NCBI GenBank assembly: GCA_003508835.1
Contig: PUFA01000021.1
Coordinates: forward strand, 8,968,501 to 9,032,500
Length of the DNA: 64,000 nucleotides
Direction of reading: 5' to 3'
DNA from: Eonycteris spelaea
Taxonomy: Eukaryota > Chordata > Mammalia > Chiroptera > Pteropodidae
Positions 11,489 through 25,099 of this stretch are shown here, piece after piece. How positions within the stretch are numbered: the first letter of the stretch is position 1; every line of letters starts with the position of its first letter. Under the pieces are notes generated by a model. It saw only the letters and a list, made by a program, of their open reading frames with translations, ran no database searches and was not told the DNA's origin. The translations under genes and the position numbers were made by a program.

Positions 11489-14329
11489 TCTTTATGAAAG
11501 ACAGTGGTTTTGGAATATGGGACCAAACATACTTACTCTATATAAAATGATAGAGGTGATGAAAAGGTCAGTTTGTTGATACTGATACAAGTGTGTTTTG
11601 GAAAAATTATACACCAAGTCTTTTTATTCTCATCCTAGCACATGTTCTTATCCAATCAAATGCATAAAGATGTTTTTCTTCCTCATGAATGTCACTGGTG
11701 GCACTTTTCACAGAATCCTATGTCTGGATTTCAATACTCATGCATTACATGACCGTCAGATGGGTGTCCTGGTAGTAAATTTCCTTCCGTTTCTAGATAA
11801 GTTTTGTCCATATTGGTCCAAGAGAAATAATTAGATAAAATTTTACCATTTTTATGTAGTGGATCTTTAAGAGGGTTTTGTGTAAAAGCACTTCAAATCC
11901 CTCATGTCTATTTCAATTAATACTTCCCCAAATTTAATAAATGGGATGTATCATCAGTTGCTGTCAGTTAGAGAACATTTTAATGCAAAGCTCATGATAA
12001 TTTTTAAGAACAGCAGAAAACTGCTTGATTTTATGAATAATCAAAAGAATTGGGACATAAGATCAACCTCCTTAATCATGAGCAAGTGATCTTGATAATC
12101 TCTCTGTCTAAATGCCAAAGACCCGATTTGTTCTATTTTATTCAAGGGGCAGGCAGGGCCCCTACAACCGTTCTCAGGAGCCTTCTTTATATTATACCAA
12201 AAATTCTAACTCGTGGAAGTTGATGTCTGCTACTCATCAATTAAAATCACAAATAAGCAAAACAAGGTACAGTTAAACAAAGCCTTTAATTTACTAAAAA
12301 GCATTCTTTTTTGTTTCCCCTTTAGCTCTGATGGTTGAAATAGTTTTAAAAAGTATTCATGCTAAGAGAGGAAGACCTCCACTCACAAGTGCAGAATTCT
12401 CTCCAGTTCATCACTACTTTCTTGGGAGAAGAAGGAAAAGACCCCTGGACCCAGCAGCAAACATCAGGGCTCCATCCACCCAGCTCTATGATCTAAGGGC
12501 TTGGAGTATATATGTGATATCTAAGGTACCTGTGGCTCGGACAACTAAACCTGAAACTAACTCAAAGTTCTGATTTGAAAGACTGAAAGAAGCAGGAAAC
12601 TGGAGTAGGTTGTTTACAAGTTTTTAAGTTCGTGGCACAATAGCTAAACTGAAAGATAATCAATAATCTCATTTTCGCTTTCTGCTGTAACATAATTTGA
12701 AAGCAGTCCAGCAAGTGCAGAAGCCTCTAGAGATACAAGGCTGTAGTAGGCCACATTTCATAGGCAGTACAGCTCTCGCCTTCCATCATAGTACTTCGTA
12801 GGAGAGAGTTATCAAGGGGAAACCGGAAATTCTAGCTTAGCTCTTCTGTGCTAAAAAATATTAGAAAGACAAAGAAAAAGGGATTGAAACAGGAACACGA
12901 GACGGAAAAAGAGAACAAAGAGAAGATGCTGAGCTAACTGCTTTTTTTCAAGTTTACCAGAGTAGAAATACTGGGAGTAGCTCAATAGTTCTCAGATCCA
13001 TTTTCTCAAAGGAAAGAACCTTTTGAAGAACTCCCTTTCATTTGCTATCATGGGAGGTGTTATATTTGAGCTGACTGTGTAGAGTAAGGCTCAGCCACGA
13101 TAAGATAGGTTTTGATTGGTTAATCTACAGGGAAGCATAAGTAAGCCTGTTGGGGATTAACCTGAGCTGTGGTCACACAACGTAGGCACATATAAAAATT
13201 CATCAACTATAAACTTTAGATTTATGCACTTCATTTTCTAGGAGTCATTCTTCAATGAAAGAATATATGACTAAAATTAAATTATCTCATTCTTAGACTT
13301 TAGAAGGGTCTTGTGTCTGCTTCAGGGTCAACAGGAAGCTATAATTCTGGCTACAGTCTACCAAGAGAAGATGACTGCATTGCTGGACAAGTACAGAGTG
13401 GTTCCCCCCACCCGCGGCCTGGAAGGCAGTCGTGAAGCCGGAGACAGTGCAGATGAGGACAAATGTGTTTCTCTCCTCCCCAGGTCGGAAAATCAACTCA
13501 CCCCAGAAACACAGTACGTGGTGCTACAGAGCACACTGGCTAAATAGGCAAGCCTGGGAAGCCCACAGTGTCTCTTAAATAAAAAAGAATTGCTATTTCC
13601 AGAAGTTTTAACGTAGTACCTGTTTGTAAACTGGAAGTGGACTTTTGTATCAGTGTAATGGTCAAATCTGAAGCAAACACGGGTGTTTGTTTCTAGTATT
13701 ACTTTCCACATAGCTAAACTAACTCAGCCTCTGAGTTTCGACTCACACTCACTTCTTCCAGAAACCTCCTCCACGCAGCCCATCGCCTTCCACCCCTGTT
13801 CACACACTCAAGGCCGAGGTAGGTACCTGTTTTCAGCATCCTCGCACTCCCCAGGCACATCTTTATAGATGTATTCACCACAATGGGTTGTAACGTATGT
13901 GCCTTTATTCTCCACTGGCCTATAAGCTCCTTGAGTCTGAAAGCTGAAACGATTATGTGTTTCTTGGTGCTTACTCCACAGCTTCTCACAAACACTGGGG
14001 ATGAATGCTTTACCCCACCTGGAGTGCTGTCCCTGACTCTCTGCTCATTCAAACTCTGGTAAATGAACCAACTCAAGTGCTTCCCCCTGCATGAGACCTG
14101 CTCTGATCGCTCTTGACCACGGACTGACCTTCCCCTCCTCTGAATCCCTGTGACTGAAGAGTTCGTTGTAAAGAACTCTGACAGCTTTGTGTTTGCATGT
14201 ATCTGCCCAGTTGGATTTTAATGATCAATGTCAATGTTTTAGCAAAAATTTTTTTCTAGCTATCTCTCTATATTCAGATATGTTTAGATATATAGATATG
14301 GATCTATCTTTCAACTACTAAGTGGAATT

Positions 14330-14560
14330 AGAGCACACATGTGTTCTGTAACCTGTTTTTGGTCCTCAACAATAGGCTGTGATAGTATTTCCAAGTCAAT
14401 ACATGTCATTGGCTCTCAGAAGTCCCCTGGACTGAAGTGACATAATTTATATAATTATTCACCAGCCCTTATGCATGAGCATTTAGGTCTTTTCCAATAT
14501 TCTTCTATTACAAATAAAGTTGAAATCAATATAGATGTATATACATCATTTCAGACCTGA
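14330..14560 (-). mobile_element. Old LINE-1 fragment
   Basis: The plus strand reads ATAATTTATATAATTATTCACCAGCCC, GCATTTAGGTCTTTTCCAATATTCTTCTATTACAAATAAAGTTGAAATCAATATAGATG. This is the antisense LINE-1 segment normally reading 'aacatttaggttgtttccaat...attacaaacaatgctgcaatgaat'. Degenerate. Confidence 0.55.
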
Positions 14561-15069
14561 ATGATCATATCCTCTTGAGGAGTGACTGCCAAATAAAAGA
14601 GTCAAAGATTTTATGTTCAGATAAACAGCCACTCTCCAAAAACACAGTATCAGTTGATAGGCCAAGTCCTTCTTCCAGAATCAGTCTTCTGCCACATCCC
14701 ACTTTCTGAGGCTAATTCATCATTTTGTCTCCTAGAAGGACAAAAACCTGGCAGCTGATAGTCTTGCATTTTTGCTTTAAGATCAAGTGTATGTATGATG
14801 GAACTTTTGAAGTAATGTCAATCAAATTCTTCCATGTCTCTAGTTATCGCCATAAGTAAACATTCCATACCTCACTCTTAACATTGCCAATAAAAATATA
14901 CAATATATCCAATATTACCACTAACCAAAGAAATGTGAATAAAATAAAAACGAACTTTCTTGGTTTGTTTTCTTCTTGTCATTTGGAGGTGAAAGCGAAG
15001 AGTAACATTCTCTGTTGATGCAAGTGTGTGGAAGTGGCACTTATACCCATTCTTTGGTTGTTGTTCTCT

Positions 15070-15320
15070 TTTTAAATGCATTAGCTAGTACTTCCAGAAT
15101 GATTTTAAATAACAGTGGTGATACCAGGCATGCATGTTGATCCTAACATTAATAGTTGTGTTTCTAGTCTTAGTCATTAATCACGAAGAGGTTTTTCATA
15201 GAGATTCATACTTTCATTTATAGTTACATTCCCACTTCTATTATGATTAAATGACTTTTACCAAGTGCATTCATCTATCAAGATTGGTATACTTTCAATG
15301 GATGTGATATAAACTAGACA
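15070..15320 (-). mobile_element. Old LINE-1 ORF2 fragment
   Basis: TAGCTAGTACTTCCAGAATGATTTTAAATAACAGTGGTGATACCAGGCATGCATGTTGATCC matches antisense LINE-1 ORF2 ('gctaggacttccagtactatgttgaataaaagtggtgagagtgggcatcc'). Boundaries are uncertain. Confidence 0.5.
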
Positions 15321-16069
15321 GGTTTTACCTACCTAATCACCTATCTAACAAAGAACTGTTCAGTTTCTGTCCAAACACAAGTTTTGTTCCCAGTTTCTGG
15401 ACCAACACACAAAATTATAGTTAAAATGTGTTCTGAGAATATGCATAGCATAAGAGTAATAACAGTATTTCAAGAGCTAGGTCACAAGCCCTATCATCTT
15501 AGAGAAACTAAGCCAAGTTTTGGCAGGACTCAGTCTTGTGCAAAGAAATCCTGACTGAGACAAGCTAAGTATAAGACCACAGAATAATGTTACCTACTAA
15601 GAGCTTTCACAGAATAATCAAACATCTATGTCTTACCTTCAATCAGAGCCCAAGATATTCATCATTCCTTCCACTGTTTATGAAATAACATGCCCCTTGA
15701 TGAATCTAATTGCAGGAACTGGCATTGTTTCTAATTCTGCTTCCTCTACTTGGCTAAGAATAAATCTGTTAAAATATTAAGATATGCCAGTAAGTGCTAT
15801 CATGTTTTCTCTCACCACCTGCAGCTAGTTATGCCATCTTTGAATTAAATGCACCTCTCTGCTTATTACTATGATCACATACCAACAGTGTCATTTGGAC
15901 CACACAGAGAATAAATTATGTTAAGGTAACATGATAATTTAGATTTGTCTAAAATAAATATGGCACTAAATGCATGCATTTTACAGGCACTCAATCATTC
16001 ATTGTATTAACTTCCTTTATTGATGCATTGTCCAGTGTTGTACACGTGACCATATATTGTAGACGATGG

Positions 16070-16580
16070 GAAAAATAACTCATCAGGCGCTGGTCCTGTC
16101 ATTGAGTTCCTCATGGTATAGTGGACAAAAAAAATGTGTGCACTACTGCAGGAACACAGACAAGATAAAGTGGCATGGCAGTTCCCAGATGGAGGAGATT
16201 AGCACAGGTGGGAGTGATCAGAGATGTCTTGGAGGACAAGTGGCTTTTGAATCAGACTTGGCAAGCCAAGAGGATACTTCTCCACGTAGAAAATGGAGAA
16301 AGAGCATTCCTAGGTGAGAAAGGAGTATCATGGGCACAGGAAGCAAGACCAGATTCAGCTTGTGCTGGGAAAACACGCCAACTCTTCGGCAGGATCACAG
16401 GTAAAATGCACAGGAAGCAGGCATGCATTTGGTAACTTCCAGATGACTAGCTCAGCTAGACCTTGACCACCATGCTGGGGAGCATGAAGGGCACTCTGCA
16501 GGCAATTGGGGCTGCTGAAGAGAAACGTTAAGAAAGGGTAGGTACAGCATGCTCAGAGCTGTGTTATAGGATGTAGAGAA
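16070..16580 (+). mobile_element. Ancient interspersed repeat, family not assigned
   Basis: This is a degenerate match to a widespread mammalian repeat with the order 'delayed...ggaggacaagtggcttttgaatc', GGAGAAAGAGCATTCCTAGG (compare 'gggcattccaggcagagg'), and GGGCACTCTGCAGGCAATTGGGGC (compare 'tcctgtaggcaatggggagcc'). Two short open frames here (16066-16317 and 16175-16435) are explained by it. I cannot name the family with confidence. Confidence 0.4.
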
Positions 16581-16769
16581 GGTGTAATACTAAGTATTTT
16601 AGCAGAGATTGCACAAAGTTAAGTGCGGTATTATTTACACTTTAAGACCCTTGTGTTCAATAAATTGAGTATTAACTGATGGAAATATATATTAATAAAA
16701 TTAGTTATGGCAGACAGTGATAACTGTTGCTCAACCTACTCATGAAATTCAGCTGGTCACAGGCTACCC

Positions 16770-17130
16770 AAAATAAACACCACAACTTCCCAGCTTGCCT
16801 TGCAGCTAAATGCTTTCACATGGACGAGCTGTAGCCCATGGGGTGTAGTCTGACTATGCACAACTTCTGGAAAATGGCTCGAGACATTTCTAGACCTCTC
16901 TAGAGGGGTGTGCTTTCCCTTTCTTTTCCTTCCTCCTGGAACATGGATATAATGCCTGGAGCTAAAACAGACATTTGGTTCGTAAAATGAACTTGGGATG
17001 GAGGTCACGTATATCAGGTCAATAAGAGAAGAGGAGCCTGGACTCTGATACACGGAGCACCTGCATGGCCCTGAAGCACTTTCCCTGACACTTTTCTGAA
17101 AAGAAGAAAGAAATCCCTATCTTGTCTGAG
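16770..17130 (+). mobile_element. Probable LTR-type ancient repeat
   Basis: It resembles a common LTR-like repeat: CAACTTCCCAGCTTGCCTTGCAGCTAAATGC, GAGCTGTAGCCCATGGG, TTTCCTTCCTCCTGGAACATGGATATAATGCCTGGAGC. The match is by remembered consensus only; family and ends are not fixed. Confidence 0.4.
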
Positions 17131-17579
17131 CTTCAAATATTTCGGATAACCACCACTGGCATCTACACCAAATCCTATCTGACACGGTTGGGCAAGGGTT
17201 GCAAGGGGCTTTATGCAGCTACGTGTCCAGAAAATCTGTTAGCTTCACCTTAGGAACTCAAGAATTCTGTACAGGGTGGAGCAGGCCACGCTGGACAATC
17301 CTATTTAAACCTGAAAAACTGCTTCCAAAAATGGGAGAAAACACATCCTTTTCAAGCACATGTAACACATTTACAGAAATTAATCACACATTTGGCCAAA
17401 TTCAGGTGTCAGCAAATATTAAAAGAATGAATTCATACCATGTATGTTTTCTAATCACAAGCTTATTAAGCTAGAAATCAGTAACACAAAGATAATCCTC
17501 ATATGTTTAAAAATTAATTGCATAATAATTTGTTAATGTCTATGTCCCATTTAGATTATAAGTTATGTGACAGAAACTG

Positions 17580-18470
17580 ACAGAGCAAGCTGGCCAAAAA
17601 TAAGAAAAAAAGTTTGTAATGACGGGAGTATACATTTTTTAAATTAATAAGCTTGATCTCAATCAAAAACAAAGGATACAAACACATAATTCACACACAC
17701 ACACACACTCACACACACACCAGTAATCAACACAGAAAGCAATGTTCAACCTCACTAGGAATTACAGAAATGTAAATTAAAATAACCAGGTATCATGTTT
17801 ATAAACCATCAATAATTTACTTGGCTGATTATTAGGAATTGATATTAATGAGGATAGGGGAAATGGCCACTGTCATATATTGCTGATATTAGTACATATT
17901 AGTCAAATTAATCCAGTGCTGATTCTGGGCAATTCAAAAGTATCTATCAAAAGTTTAATGGCACATACTTCATAACCCAACATTTCCACATCTAACTCAA
18001 CCCTGTGTGTATATAGTTCACTGAAGCATTTTTATAACAGTGAAAAATTGTAAACTATCTAAAAGTCCCTCAACAGGAAGACTGTTAAATTGTTGGATTC
18101 ATTCTAAAGAGTATAATGCACTGGTTAAAAGAATAATTGAGACTCGTATGTACTGACATATTGGCAAGTGAAAGAAACTTCAGAAAAAGGCAGGTAGTAG
18201 AAAAAAATATAAGTACATAGACACATATGTATATACATATAAATACACTCTTCAGAAAGTCCTAGAAGGCTGAAGAACAGTCATTTAACAGTAATTACCT
18301 AGATTGGGGTAATGGATGGGGTAGGGCCTGGGAGGTAAATAAAAGGATTATCCATGCTTACACTACCGGTTTCTCTATTATCTGAATTATTTTGATTATA
18401 ACATACATTTTCACAGTGTTATGTTTTCCTGAATTACTTGTGTAGTTAAAAACAGTTTAGTAAATTATTA
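17580..18470 (+). mobile_element. L1M-type LINE-1 3' segment
   Basis: The ordered LINE-1 landmarks are AATGTTCAACCTCACTAGGAATTACAGAAATGTAAATTAAAATAACC, CACTGTCATATATTGCTGAT, CCAACATTTCCACATCTAACTC, AAACTATCTAAAAGTCCCTCAACAGG, CATTCTAAAGAGTATAATGCA and a 3' UTR ending with ATCTGAATTATTTTGATTATAACATACATTTTC. All frames are broken. A CA microsatellite occurs at 17692-17721. Confidence 0.75.
17692..17721. repeat. (CA)n microsatellite
   Basis: About 14 CA units with one interruption (CT), within the LINE-1 copy. Confidence 0.9.
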
Positions 18471-19063
18471 GATTTACTCAAAATCCCACAGTGATCTGTG
18501 GTGACTCACAAACTGGCATTCAGACTCTCTAACTGACTGGAAAGTGTGTTTCCATTTTCCAAAACTGATTTAAACTCTTCTGAATTCCAGCGAGTTTGAT
18601 CGATCCTGTTCAGTGTTGGCACAACTTAAATCGAGCGCCTCAAAGTTAAGATCCATTTTTCTAGACTTCCCATCCTTACTGCATTTTTTGAGAATGAGAG
18701 GCAACGATGCTTAAGCACTTTCAGAGGTGCCTGGCACACAAGAGCTCAATACTCAGCAGCTATTAGGATCACCAGCAAGAATCTCTAGAAGTTAGTCATT
18801 GCAGTGCGACACAAACTTTATAACAAAAGTGCTGATTTTCTGAGCTCATCAAAGTTTCAGCCATAGGCAGCCTGCGAGAGTGTGTACCTGGGAGACACCC
18901 AAACATACTGTTAAATTCCTACTCCAGATCATTCTAGGCCATATTGAGTATATTCAGTCCCGGAAATAACATGCTGGGATTTGCTTTAAAGTAAATGCTT
19001 ATTTAATCTACATCACTTTCCACTGCTGTTTGCTAGGCAATTGAGTTAGTTTCAATCCATACA

Positions 19064-19430
19064 TAGTCTGAAGACAAGGCTCTCACTTCAGAAAAGGTGC
19101 TAACTCTGTATCCGTACATATCGGTCAGTATTTAAAGCAACATATTCTTTGTACTGCGTTCTGAAGGGATTTAGCAGATACTTAAAAATCGATCATTGTA
19201 TAGTGGAATCTGTAAAGTCACTTTGCTGGCCCTGCTTGGTTTTGATCAGACATGTAGAAGAAATTCCATCTTCAGACTCTGATTCCACATGAGAAATGGG
19301 TTCTCTTACTTCTAAAGTGCTGCCCAAATCCGACTCACAATTGATAAGGAGTTCTGTATTACTTGTCATCTGATACATTTGTCACGCATACATAGCACCT
19401 TTTCTGAAGTGAAGCCTTGTCGTCAGACTA
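19064..19430. mobile_element. Unrecognised element with 37-38 bp terminal inverted repeats and TA flanks
   Basis: The left arm 19065-19102 (AGTCTGAAGACAAGGC...) and the reverse complement of the right arm 19393-19429 (AGTCTGACGACAAGGC...) differ by one substitution and a small indel region only. Both then continue CACTTCAGAAAAGGTGCTA. Both outer edges abut TA (19064-19065 and 19429-19430), as in Tc1/mariner-type insertions. The 290-bp interior carries one minus-strand open frame of 61 codons (19193-19378), rich in Ser/Glu/Asp, that I do not recognise. I do not know this element from the common mammalian families. Alternatives are a non-autonomous DNA transposon or an unrelated long-armed palindrome. 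Confidence 0.6.
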
Positions 19431-22400
19431 TAAACTAAAACGCCTTCAAGGATGTCCAGCATTCTCTTAGTCCTTTGTGAAAACACTAATCTTGTCATTG
19501 TGGAGCCACTGGGAAATGTTAAATGAAAAGATTTTAACACAGAACATGCACTGCAGTTGTCATACCAGCATCTCTCCTTACTCTCAATGAAACTTTATGT
19601 TATTTCACTGCAAAATGTCCCAGGTTTATATCAACCTGTTGCTTTAATATTGCCATAAAAATTAACAGGCTCTGCTGCATTTTGCTAAAGGTCTAACTGC
19701 TGAAAACATGTTACTGTCCTGCAAAATAATTTTAATTTACTATGTGTTTATGTTGAAGGGAACGAAAATTTGGCCGCCCTGAAGCTCCTTTCTGGAATAC
19801 TGATCTTAAGCTGTTCAGTAGGAAGCAAAAGACTCAAAAATAACCTTCAACTCTCCCCTCTTTCCTGCCCAAGAGATTCAGACAGAGAAACCTACTTTAG
19901 GAAGGAAATCTTAGAAAATGCCCTCTTAGCCTAATTTGAATTAAGTATGGTAAATAAGAGGCCCTCAGGCAGGGCCTGTTAGCTAGATCCCACCCTCCAA
20001 CCCTCCACTCCGCACCTCCCTCCACCCACGCCCCTGCTGCCAGAGTCCCATTGTTTCTGAGCTGCCCAGCAAGAATTGCCACCTACAATCTGCTCTTCCT
20101 TAACTACCTGTAAATCACCCATTCTCACTTCTGAAATCTAATACCCCTCCCCTGCTTTCTCCTTTGTCCAAAAATGTCTTCTATAACCAATGTTGACTCA
20201 CCGTCTTTGGAATTTTCATACTTAGGTGAATTCCCCATGTGCATGTATTAAAATTTTGATTTTTCTCCTGTAAATCTGTCTCTGTTCATTTGATTATTGG
20301 CCCAGCTAGGAGAACTTAGAAGGTGGAAAGAAAAGTGTTTTTTTGTTTTTTTTTAGCTCCCACGATATCATTTAATACCCTTTGGCTTGCTGCTGAAAGA
20401 AATAAGTCACATACTAAGTAAGTAACGTGGGTCACTTTTCTTACCATGTTAATATCTGATTAAGAATATTTTTCTAGCTGTCCAAACTAAAACATACACT
20501 ACCAAGATATTCAACTTATAAATCAACCATGCTAACTTATGCAATTCTTACCACATTTAGCTTTTAAAGATTCTCTGAAATCTACGTTGGCCTAAAAATA
20601 CATTTCAATTTTTGATAAAGCCTAAGTCCTACAGGTACATTGTTATGTAAAAGACAGTCTATTTATTTTATATATTTATCTATTCATTTGAAATCGGCTC
20701 CACTTTACCCCCTGCATAAGATACGTCTCATGAGTGTCACGGCCACCTCAATCACCTCACAAAAGCTTCATGTTCCTCCAGGCCCCAACCCCACCTACGA
20801 CTGAGCTGACATGGTTTTCCTGGATAGAAGAACATCACTCTTTGTGCCTTTGCCATTCTATCCTGTACTTCTTGAGAAATGAGTGACTCCGCCAAGATGA
20901 CAGGGACAATGTGAGAAACCAAGTTCCCTGAGTTACTTACGCAATCAATGTTTATTTTTAGTAACTAATAGGTCATATTTTCTGTGCATCAACCAAGAAT
21001 AACTGCAGCCTCATTGATCTGGAAAGGGTGCGCATGTGCTTCCAGACAAATAATCTGTCTCACACCCACTATGAGTGTTCTTGAAACGCCTTGCACCTCT
21101 GAAATAAAATTATGTTCACCATTTAGAAAATGGATACCTACCTCTCCTTGGTCTTCCTTTATTTCTTTGTTGTTCCCATTTATTTCCAAGCGGTGGAATT
21201 TTTTTCCTGGAGATTCACAACCAGCTGGAGAAATTCATTCTCCACACTTCCTGCCACCTACAAGGAACCTCGGGACATGGCCGGTTCCTCGACAGTGACA
21301 GCTTAATTAAGGTCCCTCTCCTTGTTAACTAAGAACTTAAGCTGCTTGGAAAAATCTCCCTCAAGCAAGATAGCTTGCCATAAGTGAAACAATCAGTAGT
21401 GATTAAAAACCTCATTTTTTCAAATGTAGTTCACACGTTTTATATCATGGAAATTGCTTCTCATCTAATTCTCTTTAAAAATGTTGTCCTAAGCAAAATA
21501 AAAGGCCCTATTTGAAAGAACTAAAGCCAAACAAAAGAGGACAAAATGCAATCACTGTTTGTCTTTCAAATCACAAAACTGCCCAAATATTTGGTCATAA
21601 TTGCCTCTAGATACATGAATTCAAATAAGGGGTATTCTAATTGTCTTGTTTGACAAAAATATCCAAAATACTTGATCATCAACATATTATAAATATTTTG
21701 GCAGAAAACACTACATGTTATAATTATCTTCTATTTAAACTTGTTGCACCCAGATATTCAATGGGCAATCAAAATTCAAATGCTCTCCCTAAAATAACTT
21801 TAAATGGATTTAACACTCTGCTTGAGTTCACGTGCTTTATATTCTTAAACCATGTAAGAAGCAGCTCTTTCAAAAACTCTGAACAGACTAAAATTAAACC
21901 CCTCAAAGTTGCAGAGTGCAATAAAGAAAACAGAAAATGTTCGATTTAATCCAAAATTAATCAGATAGGTAAACAGGCACCTTTTTTGGAAACAAATTAG
22001 GTGAAAAATAACAGATGTCAAAGGCTTTTAAGGAAATAGAACCTGGACTAAATTTATTTTCCAATAGGATGAAAAAAAATATAGCAACATCTCTAACCTA
22101 GTAGAATTTTGTGCCCCATGGGTAAAATTTCAAGAACAGACTCTAAACAGGAAACACTAAAAGGCGGGATGATAAGTGTAGCTCTTGAGACATCTAATTG
22201 GAGAAAGGGGTACCAACACTGGGATGCTTGCTCACATAAACCCTCCAGATCTGCCGCTACCGACTTGTTTTGAAAGGTTTTAAAACTTTTAACAAGGTGA
22301 TCTAACTGAGTCTGCTACTAAGGCAATCAAGCAAACACAGGAAACCCAGACAAGGGCTCCATGGGGAATACTTACCCTAAGAATGATCTATCTTCCTTCC

Positions 22401-23715
22401 TGTATGTGTTCATCAATATAACATCTCATTCCCCATGAAATGACCATCACTTTTCCCCTGAATAAAAGATTCTTAATAACCCACTCAAGCTCATGGCCTT
22501 TGAAAGCTAAGGGTTTTAAGTTACGGATGACATTTCCCATCAAATTTGAGGAACTGATTACTCCATTTTGGTGGGCGAAGTACCATAAGCTCAAGCAAAA
22601 TGTCTCTGTGTTATTAAAAGTTTTCTGAAGAGGAGGAAGGAGTCTTCACCCTTCAAAACTGCTTTATAGTCATATTCTCTGTCAATGATGGAGATTCAGA
22701 AAAGATGGGCTGCCCAGCATCTCCCTGCACTGTTTAATGGAGGCCATGCATTTCAAATGCATTTTGGAAGCCAAAATGTCAATTTCTGTAACTCCGGGAG
22801 CAACATAAAAAGTCATTTCCCCTCTTTAAGTCAGGACATGACTTTCATTGTGGCCAAGTCATGTACAAGCCTCTTCAATATCTCTCAATTATATTGCCTT
22901 GAAAATTACAGCCTCAAACATTCATTCTCCAAATAGCTAAGTTTCTAGATGACATTGAGTAAGATGATAGAGCTTTTCTTCAAAACAATCCGTCTCAGGA
23001 GATGTGTTTCTTAACAGAAAAAAAAAATACATACTTGTCCAAGAAAAAAAATAAGTCCAATATTAGTTTTTCACTTGTACTATTATCACTATATTTATAA
23101 AAATCAATACTAAAATAATTATAATCCAAAACAGACCAAATTTTTCAAATATAATGGCATTTGTTTAAGATTTTAATCATTTGACAATTCTGTAGCTTGA
23201 ACAGCGAATGTGGCAATATAAATATTTTAATATAATTAATCTGTGATTCTTAGAATCTTGAATATATTTTTCACTATCTTTTTCTCTTAATATTGGTCTG
23301 ATTGTACATTTCTCCTTGCTCTTAAAACCAATGTCTTGAATATTCACCATAATGTCCAGGATATACAAATGGATCAAGGAAACTGGGCCACTATTGAGGC
23401 TTTTAATATATGATGCAAATTACAGAGCTAGAGGCTATAAATATTGACCTCTCTGGTTCATTCATGGAAAACTAAGACTCAGAATAAAATGTACTCCAGT
23501 AGGGAAACGAATCATGGCAAATATTCATTAGCAAACCTTATTTCTAGAAAGCCAAACATGAAAAACTACTGTCAAAGTCAAAGATCCTGAATTGGCAGCT
23601 TCCCCAAACAACCCAACTTAAAATTTTAACCACTCCTCCCAACATTTCCTATCCCCCTCCTTTGCCCAATGTTTTTCCTTAGCAGTGACCACTAAGTCAT
23701 TTACTACTTCTTTTA

Positions 23716-24243
23716 CAGCAGTTCCTCCTTATCTGCAGGGGGTGCACTCCATGATCCGCCCCCAGTGGATGCCTAAAACCGCGGACAGTACCAAACCCTA
23801 CATATACTATGTTTTTGTCCTATGCATACATACCTTTGATAAAGTTTACTTTATAAATTAGGCACAGTAAGAGATTAATGACAATAACTAATAAAATAGA
23901 ATTGTTATAATCAAATTATAACAATATGCTGTAATAAAATTAAGGGAATGTGCACACACACGTATTTGCCCCTTCTTCTCTCTCTCTCTCTCTCTCTGCT
24001 TTCTCTCGCTCGCTCTCTTGCTCTCTCTCATAACCAATCTGATAACCAAGATGGCAATCGACTACTGAGTGGGTAGTATATACAGTGTGGAGATGCTGGA
24101 CAAAGGAATGATTTATGTCCTGAGAAGGATGGAGTGGACAGCTGGAGATTTCATCGCCCTACTCGGAATTTCTTATGAAATGTTTATTTCTAGAATGTTC
24201 CTGAAACCTTGGGAAGCTAAACTGCAGATAAGGGGGATTACTG
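23716..24243. mobile_element. Tigger/pogo-like non-autonomous DNA transposon
   Basis: The left end, CAGCAGTTCCTCCTTATCTGCAGGG, is matched by the reverse complement of the right end, CAGTAATCCCCCTTATCTGCAG. The inside reads CCCAGTGGATGCCTAAAACCGCGGACAGTACC and AAATTAGGCACAGTAAGAGATTAATGACAATAACTAATAAAATAGAA, typical of a Tigger-derived mammalian repeat. TA precedes the left end; the right TA has decayed. An internal CT microsatellite lies at 23974-23998. Confidence 0.8.
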
Positions 24244-24269
24244 AACTTGAAATTGTTGTTTGCTATTGT

Positions 24270-24440
24270 CAGTCTCTCTCTCTGGAATGTATGCCTCGTG
24301 AGGGCAGGAATTTTATTTCTTTTCCTTACTCTTTTGTTCATTTCCAGTCCCTAGAACAGTGTCTGGCACCTGGTGAGTAATTAATAACATGTGTTGTATT
24401 TTTAAATGGATGAGTAAATAAATGAATACACAACGATTCC
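24270..24440 (+). mobile_element. LINE-2 3' end
   Basis: GGAATGTATGCCTCGTGAGGGCAGGAATTTTATTTC, TTCATTTCCAGTCCCTAGAACAGTGTCTGGCACCTGGTGAGTAATTAATAA and ATGGATGAGTAAATAAATGAA are the standard L2 3' terminal landmarks. Confidence 0.8.
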
Positions 24441-24539
24441 AAAATCTGGCAGAACTGTGTTGTTACGACTCATGTCTTCACAAAGTAGGAGTCAGGAATT
24501 AATTAAATTAAAAACACTATCACATGCCAAGACTTTTGA

Positions 24540-24680
24540 AATGTTACTTGATTCAACCTTCCCAACTACATTAAGGAAGTGACTCATATGGTTTCACTGT
24601 TGGTCACATAGCTCGGTGTGTGGCTGAGCTAAAATGTGGACCTGGTCTGCATATTGCTAAGCCACACTATGCTTCCATCC
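24540..24680 (-). mobile_element. MIR SINE fragment
   Basis: TTAAGGAAGTGACTCATATGG, TTGGTCACATAGCTCGGTGTGTGGCTGAGCTAAAATGTGGACCTGGTCTG and CTAAGCCACACTATGCTTCC follow the reverse-strand MIR order ('aaggtcacacagctagt...gagccaggattcgaacccaggtctg'). Confidence 0.6.
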
Positions 24681-25099
24681 TTTTTCTTTGAGCACTTCTT
24701 TATTTTCTAGCACAAGATACTCCTGTCTAATCTTGTATAAGACTAGCATCTTGTCTGAGACTAGTTCCTTTTATTAGGGAGTGGTATTAGAAATCAAGAC
24801 CTGGTGCTAGGCGAGCTTATTATTCCTAGGGTATCACTATAAGGTCCTCTCAACAGACAGAGCTAGGTAATGGTTGTGTGTATACCAACCTATGGGTAAG
24901 CACATATCTATAAATATTTCTATATGTAACCGTTCGTATCTACACCAAGCAACACGTCGGTTTATACTGACAGTTCCAACTCTAATCCAATGTAGCTTGG
25001 TTCACTCTAGCTTATCCTTTTTAATCACCTAGTTTTTTTTCCACTGGAGTTATTAACATAATCTATAATTACTTGTTTTTTTTTAAATTGATTTGCTTA

